Source of the DNA: an uncultured Oscillospiraceae bacterium
Lineage (GTDB): Bacteria > Bacillota > Clostridia > Oscillospirales > Ruminococcaceae
Length of the DNA stretch: 7,367 bases
NCBI GenBank assembly: GCA_934408835.1
Contig: CAKRVU010000060.1
Coordinates: 1 to 7,367, forward strand
Direction of reading: 5' to 3'
Shown here: positions 1 to 7,200 of the stretch, piece by piece
Layout: each line of letters begins with the position of its first letter
Position numbering within the stretch: the first letter of the stretch is position 1
Translations under genes and position numbers: made by a program
Notes under the pieces: generated by a model
Databases searched by the model: none
The model's input: only the letters and a program-made list of their open reading frames with translations
Told to the model about the DNA's origin: nothing

Positions 1-609
1 GGGATTGCCGGTCTGACAAGTATTATGGGTGCTTTAATGCTTATGTTGCTTGGGCTTCATGCTTTGGCAAAGATCAAATCTGTATCCCCATCAAAGATTC
101 AAAATTTAACTGCTTCTTTGGCCGCTATAACAGCCATGGTTATAGCTTTAGCAGGGATTGTCATTATTCTCGGTTTAATTCCCTGGAAAATATTGGGACG
201 TGGATTGGCTGGGCTAGTCGGTCTTTTTGCGATTCTTATTAGCACTTTTGCCGGTTTGGCAGCAATATCTAAAATTAAAATAAATCCGAAGCGTATTGGC
301 GTTGTTACGGCCTGCCTATTTGCAATAACACTTATGCTCGTGGCGTTAACACCTCTTGTCGCCATTTTGGGAGTACTTCCTACACAGGTCTTGATTAAGG
401 GGCTTGCTACTATTTCTGTGATATTCGGTCTTTTAATTGGTTCATTAGTAGTGATTGGAAAAGCTTCAAAAATTGGTAAAAATCAAGCAAAGAATATGAA
501 GCAAATGACCAGAGCATTGGCCGTTCTTGCCGGAGCAGTATTTACATTGGCTAAAGTTGTTGCCTATCTTGGTCAATTAGTTTCTCATGATAATTATTTT
601 AGGAGGTGA
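1..609 (+). CDS. Tail tape measure protein, N-terminal piece (5' partial)
   Basis: This frame is open from the first base, so the true start lies upstream; the ATG at 25 is internal. The visible 202 residues are almost entirely hydrophobic, Ala/Leu/Ile/Val/Gly-rich helices separated by short Lys/Pro-rich linkers, as in the membrane-like central part of phage tape measure proteins. They contain two gapless 66-residue repeats (85-282 and 283-480), preceded by the end of another copy and followed by the start of a third. Family knowledge: the TMP spans the tail lumen, sets tail length and helps DNA pass the host membrane. The reading frame ends in TTT AGG AGG TGA inside the third repeat, and the protein continues in the +1 frame in the next entry. 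The tape measure call rests mainly on that continuation, which carries the diagnostic C-terminal motifs. Other hydrophobic tail proteins are less likely. Confidence 0.85.
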   Translation, partial: GIAGLTSIMGALMLMLLGLHALAKIKSVSPSKIQNLTASLAAITAMVIALAGIVIILGLIPWKILGRGLAGLVGLFAILISTFAGLAAISKIKINPKRIGVVTACLFAITLMLVALTPLVAILGVLPTQVLIKGLATISVIFGLLIGSLVVIGKASKIGKNQAKNMKQMTRALAVLAGAVFTLAKVVAYLGQLVSHDNYFRR

Positions 610-1969
610 GGTTGTTAGTAATAGAGAAGTAGTTAAAAAAATATTAGCTATTACGGGAGCAATACTTGGAGTTGCAGTTGCAATGCTTGTCATGGCCGCG
701 GCTGCTCAGGCATTTGCTCAGGTTAGTTTTACTGATATTTTGAAATCGCTTGCTGCAGTAGGTCTTGTAATGATCGCCTTGGTAGGATTGGCTGCTATTG
801 CGTCGATTCCTGTTCTTGGAAAGACATTTCTGATTGCTCTTGGTTTAATTGCAGTGGCAGTTCTTGCTGTAGCGGCAGCAATGTACATTATGGCAGCAGC
901 AGTTGGACTATTAGCCGACGGTCTTATGAAGATGTATGAAGCAATTAACATGTTTGCTACTATTGATTCTGCATCCATTGATACGTTTAAAGAAAAAGTA
1001 AAATCGTTAATGGAACTTATTCCAGAAGCAGCTAAAACCATTGGCGAAGCGATTATAGGTTTGCTTATCGGCGTGATTCAATCGCTTCCGCAACTTGGGG
1101 AAACACTCTTGCAAGTACTTCCTACATTGATTGAGCAAGCATTTCAGGCGCTGTTGATGTTCCTCGACGGTCTTATTAAGCATGTTCCAGAGATTTTGGA
1201 AAAGCTGTTCGAGTTGATTGAAAAACTTGTTGTTGGCATTGTAATCGGTATTCCGAAAATGATTATTCGGATTAATAAAGCTCTTGCAGAAGAATTTAAG
1301 AAGATGGCACATGATCTCTGGGAAGGTTTTAAACTAGGCATTAAAGAAAAAGCTGAAAAAATTAAAGAAGACATTAAGAAACCATTTGAAACCGTTGTCG
1401 GATGGGTAAAAGGTGTATTTGATAGTCATTCACCTTCAAGAGTTTTTAAGTCGATTGCGGGTGATGTCGTCGACGGTTTCGCTATTGGTCTTGATGATGG
1501 CAGCACTGAACTCTACAAAGCAACCGCTTCTACATTTGGCGAGGTCACAGATGCTGCTGAAGACAGTATTCCTGGCATCAACAATGCGATTTCTGCTGTC
1601 TACAGTGCAATTGAAGGTGACATGGATTCACAGCTGACCATTCGTCCGGTCATGGATCTAACAGAAATTCAAAATGGAATTTCTTCTGTCAACCGCATGA
1701 CAAGTGGAGGAGTAAATTATGCTGTTTCTGGTACCTATCAAGCAGCTCAACAAATCACCGGCGAGACAATTGCTAGTCGAAATGCTCAAGCGCTTGCCGA
1801 TAACAATGCGGCGGTGCAAAGATTAACAAACACAGTTCGTAGCCAGGATGGTGGTGTTGTAAATTACAATACCTTTAACATTACTGGAACGAATGCCGAG
1901 GAAATCGCAAATGCAGTTTCTGAAATTCTTCAAGAACAAGTAGAAAGGAAGGTAAGTGCATGGGAGTGA
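587..1969 (+). CDS. Tail tape measure protein, C-terminal piece (+1 frame)
   Basis: The call rests on the tape measure C-terminal signature: HSPSRVF at residues 281-287 followed by a G-x-x-x-x-G-F-x-x-G-L-like stretch, IRPVMDL at 352-358, and an end rich in NTFNITG and EEIANAVSEI, closing on Q-x-x-V-E-R-K with a near-terminal Trp. Residues 15-115 are hydrophobic helices continuing the repeats of the preceding piece; residues 150-260 are amphipathic helices. The start is doubtful. The ATG at 587 lies inside the previous frame and has no Shine-Dalgarno sequence, while the strong AGGAGGTGA at 601-609 has no in-frame ATG, GTG or TTG at a proper distance (GTT at 614 is where one would be expected). 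The next in-frame ATG is at 683, behind a weak GGAG. It may be made by +1 frameshifting from the upstream piece, giving GAG at 608 as its first codon, or be a separate or broken gene. The last 10 bases overlap the next gene. Confidence 0.88.
   Translation: MIIILGGEVVSNREVVKKILAITGAILGVAVAMLVMAAAAQAFAQVSFTDILKSLAAVGLVMIALVGLAAIASIPVLGKTFLIALGLIAVAVLAVAAAMYIMAAAVGLLADGLMKMYEAINMFATIDSASIDTFKEKVKSLMELIPEAAKTIGEAIIGLLIGVIQSLPQLGETLLQVLPTLIEQAFQALLMFLDGLIKHVPEILEKLFELIEKLVVGIVIGIPKMIIRINKALAEEFKKMAHDLWEGFKLGIKEKAEKIKEDIKKPFETVVGWVKGVFDSHSPSRVFKSIAGDVVDGFAIGLDDGSTELYKATASTFGEVTDAAEDSIPGINNAISAVYSAIEGDMDSQLTIRPVMDLTEIQNGISSVNRMTSGGVNYAVSGTYQAAQQITGETIASRNAQALADNNAAVQRLTNTVRSQDGGVVNYNTFNITGTNAEEIANAVSEILQEQVERKVSAWE
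598..610 (+). promoter_or_regulatory. Shine-Dalgarno-like AGGAGGTGA at the tape measure frame break
   Basis: AGGAGGTGA (601-609) is a full 9-base match to the anti-Shine-Dalgarno end of 16S rRNA, and its TGA is also the stop codon of the upstream piece. In the upstream frame it reads as tandem AGG AGG arginine codons followed by TGA. Both tandem AGG codons and internal Shine-Dalgarno sequences before UGA are known promoters of +1 frameshifting in bacteria (E. coli AGG-AGG reporter studies; the prfB recoding site). The prfB slip codon CUU and its 3-base spacing are absent, so the similarity is partial. The motif could instead be a true ribosome binding site for a separate downstream gene, but no standard start codon follows in the right frame. 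The motif is seen directly; its role is inference. Confidence 0.5.
618..654 (+). repeat. 7-base inverted repeat after the frame break
   Basis: GTAATAG at 618-624 pairs perfectly with CTATTAC at 648-654 across a 23-base loop, starting 8 bases after the TGA at 607-609. A hairpin just downstream would fit a recoding stimulator. However, the stem is AT-rich and short with a long loop, and stems of this size occur by chance, so it is recorded only because of its position. Confidence 0.2.
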
Positions 1970-3102
1970 TTACGTGGGGTGGAATCAAATCGTCGGATCT
2001 GGGTATTATCGTAGAACTCGTTCCTGATTATGAGATTCCGGAACGAAACGTAACGTCTTCCAGGTCCTTTCGCCAAATCGGTGACTGTTTGATCGACCAA
2101 AAATCTTTTCAGACAGTCACCAGAACCTACCATTTAGCAATGGTGAACAAAGATCTTTCGGGGTCGTATGAACATTTTGCTAATGTTATTACAGAATGGC
2201 TTATGGCTCCGAAAGGTTTTTCTAAATTAGTAGAAGATGAAGCTATTTCCGGAATTAGTCAGCCTGTTTATCGCATGGCATACTTTTCTGGAGGAATTGA
2301 ATTAAATAATTTATATGGGATCGGTTTACGAGCCGAAATTCAGTTCCAGTGCATGCCCGAATTGTATTCAGATGAAACGATAGGGCCTGCAAATATAAGT
2401 GATCCAATATTTACAATTTACAATACTCTGGATTTGAAACCCCCATATATAGAATCAGATGGGGCATACATAGAACGAAACATACCAAGAGCGTTTTTTA
2501 ATAGACATCCGAAAATTCGAATTGGTGTTAATTTTGGAACTACGTCAGAAAAAGAAGAATATTTAGCCCTTGCTTTTTACCAAAATGTTTTAAAATTGCC
2601 TGTAAATAATTATTCCTTAGGATTTGAAGTTCCTAGAGTCAATGAAGACAAAAACAAATGCTGCCAAATAAAAGCCGATTTTAGTAAGATGAGGGAGGCT
2701 GATTACCAAAAATTTTACAATTATCGTAGAGTTTGCCAAGATTTGGGCTATATCGTTCCAATTTATTACAACTTATTGACCAATAGTTTCGAAGCATATA
2801 TTGCAACAAACGGTCTTCTTCGTGGAAAGAAGGTTGGGAGTGCATATACGGTTATACCATCTGAAAACACTTCTTATGAAATGATTCAGATTCCAATAAA
2901 ATGGGAAAAGGGAACGTCAATTGGTAGCTTTCCAGATATAACTTACAATTCAAGACCCGAGATCTATAGTTTATCTATTCCGGCATCTGATGGAGATGCA
3001 TGCGGATTTTTGACGGTGGAGGCCCCAAATGAGATGAGTAATAATTTGAAATATTTAGAAGTTGATCGCGATGAAATTTTAATTGCTGCAGATAAAATTT
3101 GA
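1960..3102 (+). CDS. Distal tail protein, Dit-like (Sipho_tail), first copy
   Basis: The start ATG at 1960 follows AAGGAAGG (1945-1952) at a normal distance and overlaps the tape measure stop. Residues 1-140 look like a Dit N-terminal domain: WGGIKSSDLG, V-P-D-Y-E-I-P-E-R, T-x-T-R-T-Y-H-L, then VYRMAYFSGG, N-L-Y and F-x-C-M-P-E-L-Y near 130. In this family the domain forms the hexameric ring joining tail tube to tip. Residues 145-380 are not recognised by me. They hold mixed charged and aromatic beta-rich sequence with R-I-G-V-N-F near 187, IVPIYYN near 265 and a C-terminal SLSIPASDG stretch, and may be a galectin-like or carbohydrate-binding Dit extension. GC falls from 47% (2341-2400) to about 30% just as the N-terminal domain ends, suggesting a swapped C-terminal module. 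At 380 residues it is longer than a minimal Dit (about 250). The Dit call is firm for the N-terminus only. Confidence 0.8.
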   Translation: MGVITWGGIKSSDLGIIVELVPDYEIPERNVTSSRSFRQIGDCLIDQKSFQTVTRTYHLAMVNKDLSGSYEHFANVITEWLMAPKGFSKLVEDEAISGISQPVYRMAYFSGGIELNNLYGIGLRAEIQFQCMPELYSDETIGPANISDPIFTIYNTLDLKPPYIESDGAYIERNIPRAFFNRHPKIRIGVNFGTTSEKEEYLALAFYQNVLKLPVNNYSLGFEVPRVNEDKNKCCQIKADFSKMREADYQKFYNYRRVCQDLGYIVPIYYNLLTNSFEAYIATNGLLRGKKVGSAYTVIPSENTSYEMIQIPIKWEKGTSIGSFPDITYNSRPEIYSLSIPASDGDACGFLTVEAPNEMSNNLKYLEVDRDEILIAADKI

Positions 3103-3113
3103 AGGGGTGAACT

Positions 3114-4226
3114 ATGGAAAAAAGTTGGTTTAAATACGGAAACTTCGACACGCGAGATTACCCAAATCTTTTAATCGAGCTCTTGCCAAATCGCAATATT
3201 TCAGAGAGGAATACAGACCAAGTTAGTGTTTTCGGTCAAAATGGAGTTATTGCGTATCCAGGTGGGTTGAAAAACACAAGTCGTACATATAATATTGCTC
3301 TTATCTCTGATGAGGATGATAGAATAAACCGTTTTGGAACATTGGCTAGATTTATAGACATACAATTACGTTCTCAAAACATTCGTTCTGAATTAACTGA
3401 TAGTTATCTTATATTTCCGGATGAAGAACTCCCACTTGCAACAAAGTGGGGTGCCAGTACAAAACATTCTAATATTGCCCATAATAGAAAAGTTTACTAT
3501 ATCGCTTCATATATTAATTCTGAAACAATTACAAATTTGTATAATATTGCGGCAAGAGTTACAGTAACATTTAACACTAGCCCGATTTATTATAGTTTTG
3601 AGGGGCGATCGTATTTAGCTTCCGCTACATCGTCATTATTATATATCTACTTTAATGATGATAGATCAATCAGCCTAAGTGGCGACAGAGTAAAGTATCC
3701 TTTCTTATTTTTATTTGGAGATGGAGAAGGAGTCATTGAACAAAAATATTGGCAACCTGTCAATGATTTCTGGTTTAAAAACTCAGAATTAAAATTGCAC
3801 GCAAAGGCGTTAAAAGATCGATCTGTGTTTGATTATAATATATATTATCAAGGAGTCTATTATACAAACTACCCAAGCGGGATGCATGCTGATACTATTT
3901 TTGAGAGCGCAACTAGATTAGAAAGCCGATTGGCAGATGGAACGCGGTTGTATTATAATAAAGATGATGAGATTACTGTCAATTTACAAAATGGAGAGAT
4001 TACAGATAAATTTGAGAAGCGATGTATAAGATATAAATTAACATCGCCTCACAGTAAATTCTTTACATTTCCGATGTCATTATCCAGTTATGATAATCAA
4101 CGACAACCGTTTGTTACACGTTCATATTATTCTGGAAGTCCGGATAATTTAACCATGTATAATGGCAGAATGGTCTTCGGTCTTGGCGATTGTGCATTCA
4201 GTTTGGAGGTGATAAAGCATGGATAA
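3114..4226 (+). CDS. Second Dit-like tail protein (Sipho_tail paralogue)
   Basis: The ATG at 3114 follows AAGGGG (3102-3107), 11 bases after the previous stop. The N-terminal 165 residues align with the upstream protein: I-E-L-L-P-N-R-N-I-S-E-R-N against V-E-L-V-P-D-Y-E-I-P-E-R-N, T-S-R-T-Y-N-I-A-L against T-R-T-Y-H-L-A-M, and VYYIASY...NLYNIAAR...F...P..YS against VYRMAYF...NLYGIGLR...F...P..YS. It is thus a second Dit-type ring or tail-tip component. The C-terminal half (165-370) has a different make-up: aromatic-rich, with FLFLFGDGEGV near 200, N-L-Q-N-G-E-I-T-D-K near 286 and F-F-T-F-P around 316, the last two resembling the closing strand pattern of many Dit proteins. No enzyme motif is visible. 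It may form a second ring or a peripheral baseplate protein. The stop lies inside the next gene (8-base overlap), suggesting translational coupling. Confidence 0.75.
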   Translation: MEKSWFKYGNFDTRDYPNLLIELLPNRNISERNTDQVSVFGQNGVIAYPGGLKNTSRTYNIALISDEDDRINRFGTLARFIDIQLRSQNIRSELTDSYLIFPDEELPLATKWGASTKHSNIAHNRKVYYIASYINSETITNLYNIAARVTVTFNTSPIYYSFEGRSYLASATSSLLYIYFNDDRSISLSGDRVKYPFLFLFGDGEGVIEQKYWQPVNDFWFKNSELKLHAKALKDRSVFDYNIYYQGVYYTNYPSGMHADTIFESATRLESRLADGTRLYYNKDDEITVNLQNGEITDKFEKRCIRYKLTSPHSKFFTFPMSLSSYDNQRQPFVTRSYYSGSPDNLTMYNGRMVFGLGDCAFSLEVIKHG

Positions 4227-7200
4227 TAGTATTCGATTATTTAAAAGCGATTCTACAGATTTTTCGGGGAACAGTCTTGGCATTCTTTCTGACATCCTTA
4301 CATGTTCAATTGACCAAGAATTGAATTCGTCTTATGAAATGACCTTCACCTATCCCATCAATGGCGTCTTGGCTGATCATATAGATGTTGATATGATTGT
4401 TGTTGCCCCGTCTATAAATCAGGATCAGGAACCACAAGCATTTCGTATTTATGCCCAAACGAAGCCAATTAATGGAATAATCACCTACAAATGCCAACAT
4501 ATCAGTTATGATATGGCCGATATTCCTGTTCTTCCGTTTTCTGTTCCAGTACCTCGTGATTCAACTGATGCAACAAAACCAGCGAGAGAATATTTGACAT
4601 TAGAGGAATGCATAAATCAAGAAATTGATGGAAAGCGATATGGATTAAATGCAGCGGCATATGTCGATGCTGGAAGTCCTTTCAAAAATGGCATTTCTGT
4701 TATAGATAGCACAGAAGAAAGTAATAAAGAAAAAACAACAGAGCCCTTTAAGATAGAAAAACCAGCATCTCTTCGTAGCATGATTGGGGGATCTGGAACT
4801 ACAATTTCCGGACTGTTCTCGAAAGCTGAATTTGTGTTCGATAATTTCAAAACTGTTATTTACGCAAAAGGAATAAATAGAGATAATGGATTCGGAATTG
4901 TTTATGGAAAAAATCTAGTCGATTTTAGCCAAGAGAAAAAAATATCTTCAATGTACACCCATATTTATCCGTATTGGGTTAACAATCAAACATCGGAAAA
5001 TGGAAATTCAACTTCCGGACTCGATCGTTATCGGACTAGCATTCTTTGGACCAGTGGAAAGACATTATCTGAACAAAAAAACTCTGCAAGTATTAGTGCA
5101 AGAACATCGCTGGTTTCTTCTCTCCCGTTAATAGGAAGTACTAATAAGACATACCTTTTGCAGGAGAAGGTTGGTGGCATTATTAAGAAATTTTCTTATA
5201 ATGCCTCGAACAAAAAATATGAAGAAATTCAGGGAACGAGTGAATCAACAAAAGAAACCCCGCCTATTAGTGGGGAACCAAATTCGAATGATTTTGTCGA
5301 TCTTGGTGAAAACCCGTTGGTGGCAATACCAAATATTTCGGGTATATCTCGATCGTCATTAATGCCTAAAATTTTATTGGTTGATTTGACATCTGCTTGT
5401 GGGGAGGTAGCCACAAATACGACAACTGCCGAGATTCAATCCGCGTTATTAGCTGCGGCGAACAAATACATTGAAGACAATATTGAAACACTTTCTAAAC
5501 CGGAAATCTCGTTAAAAGTAACCTATGCTCAGCTGTCAAAAACACAATCAGCCGAATATATGCAAGAATACGACCGAGTCCGTGTTGGGGACATCGTGCA
5601 TGTTTATTTTCCACAGCTTGGAACTGATACGTCGTCAAAATGCACAAAAGTGTCATATGATGTGTTAGCAAATAGAATCGCATCAATTGAGCTTGGCACA
5701 GCACAAAAGACATTAACTACAACTCTTGCCAATCAAACGATTAAAGCTGCCGAAACACCAACTCTTGCAGAAACGAAACAAGAAATTACGAACAATGTTG
5801 TTCCTGCTTTTATGGCGACAAAACGGCTAATTGACTCGAATCGTGGAGGATTTGTCCAATTTCATAACAGTGCATCAACAAGCGCGAATCCAGATGAAAA
5901 CCAAGCAACACCTGATGAAATTTTGATCCTTGATGCAGAATCAAATGGAAATTTGGAAAAAGCAAAAGGTGTTTGGCGTTGGAATTCAGCAGGTCTTGGC
6001 TTCTTCAAAGGTAGTGAATCTAAACCCGTGTATGTTTATCAGGAAATTAATACAAAGGTTAAAAATGATGCGGGAGAAGAAGTAGACGGTAAGGTCAGTC
6101 AATGGGTTTTCGATGAGGAGACCAGTGTAGGTGTAGCCTTAACGGCAAATGGTGAAATTAATGCCTCAAGAATTTTGACTGGAGAGCTTAATGCCGACCT
6201 CATTAAAGTTGGAACTATTAGTGGCGTCGAAGCTAATTTTGGCGAGGGACGTCTTGGTGTTTCCAAAGATAGCAGCGGAAATTGGTCTGTGACGTTAGGT
6301 GATGTATGGGCAATTGAAAAACGAGGCGATGATTCAGGAGATGCTGGTTATAGTTTTTTAAGAAATAAAACGGTTCCTGGTTATGTAGATGCAACAACTG
6401 ATTCATTCCAACAAGAAATGTCATTCGATTCAAGAGGATTTTATCTTGCAGATGTTGTAAATAATCATTCTGGAAATTGGAATCTGACGGATAATTATGG
6501 GGCATTTATGTCGGTGAGGGCTTGGAACGGCTTTGCATATACAGACGGATCGACCTTTCGGTTACGATATGCGAAAGCATGCAGTACATCTACCGGGGCT
6601 ATTTATAGTATAGGAGATTTTACATTTGGAACAGCTAGGTGGATATCTAGTGCCAATGAAGCGGACGAACTTTCAAGAGGTATTTTAACAAATCGTTTTG
6701 ACATGTCTTTTTATGGAAGTCTGTTTAATCCTTCTGAAGGTGAGTATGGAATGGGTATTCATGTTTCGGCAGTTAATACATATGATATACAACACTCAAC
6801 AGAGGGCTCAAATGGATCTGCCCTGCCTGATGGCGCGAAGCTGCATTTTCCGAGGTCTATCATTGCAAACGGACCGCAGGTTTTTTACTATACGGACGAA
6901 AATAACGCCTCAAATAACGGTTACCGTATTAGGGGTAATTATGCGGGCATCTGGTTTGATTATCAGAATACAGGATCTTATCATGCAATTTTAAAGGGCT
7001 CTTGGGCTTCAGACAGCTCGATTAATATAGTGTCAGATAGAAGAGCTAAGAAAAATGTTTCCTATATTGCTGAAAAATATGATACCGTTTTTGATAAGCT
7101 TCGCCCGGTCACATATTCGTATAAAGACTTTTCGAAGATGCACATTGGGTTTATTGCGCAAGAAGTCGAAGAAGCTGTCGTTCAAAGTGGTCTCTCAGAT

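Larger units (their letters stand above)
85..690 (+). repeat. Hydrophobic ~66-residue protein repeats in the tape measure
   Basis: Copy A (85-282) and copy B (283-480) align over 66 residues with no gap and about 26 identities by hand count, including the shared frame P-x-x-I, A-L, V-x-I-L-G, P, L-x-x-G-L-A, F, L-I and S-K-I. Bases 1-84 look like the last 28 residues of an earlier copy (G-I-A-G-L and K-I-K). A third copy begins near 484 with T-x-x-L, T-L-A and V-V-x-Y-L-G. It is broken by the frame change at 607 and resumes around 632 with V-V-K-K and hydrophobic residues matching the second half of A and B. In tape measure proteins such repeats set length in register, so repeat number would alter tail length. 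The DNA copies themselves are well diverged, so this is an old duplication. Confidence 0.7.

Noticed and set aside
577..619. Direct repeat TTAGT at 577-581 and 615-619 as the ends of a removable insertion
   Set aside because: Removing the 38 bases between equivalent points would not join frame 1 to frame 2; a 34-base segment would, so this 5-base repeat is probably chance.
612..632. TTG at 612 as a start codon for the strong Shine-Dalgarno sequence at 601-609
   Set aside because: It is in frame 3 and stops at TAG (630-632) after six codons, so it cannot start the tape measure piece.
634..643. A7 run (635-641) as a possible -1 slippery site or indel point explaining the frame break
   Set aside because: It is in the wrong phase for a standard A-AAA-AAA slip in this frame, and it lies downstream of the TGA at 607, so a change there could not bypass that stop.
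99..1374. Several minus-strand open frames of 76-107 codons opposite the tape measure gene
   Set aside because: They mirror the biased Ala/Leu/Ile codons of the real gene, lack ribosome binding sites and have no recognisable protein character.
1413..1637. 74-codon + strand frame inside the tape measure gene
   Set aside because: It lies wholly within the well-supported tape measure C-terminal frame and has no recognisable features; it is a shadow frame.
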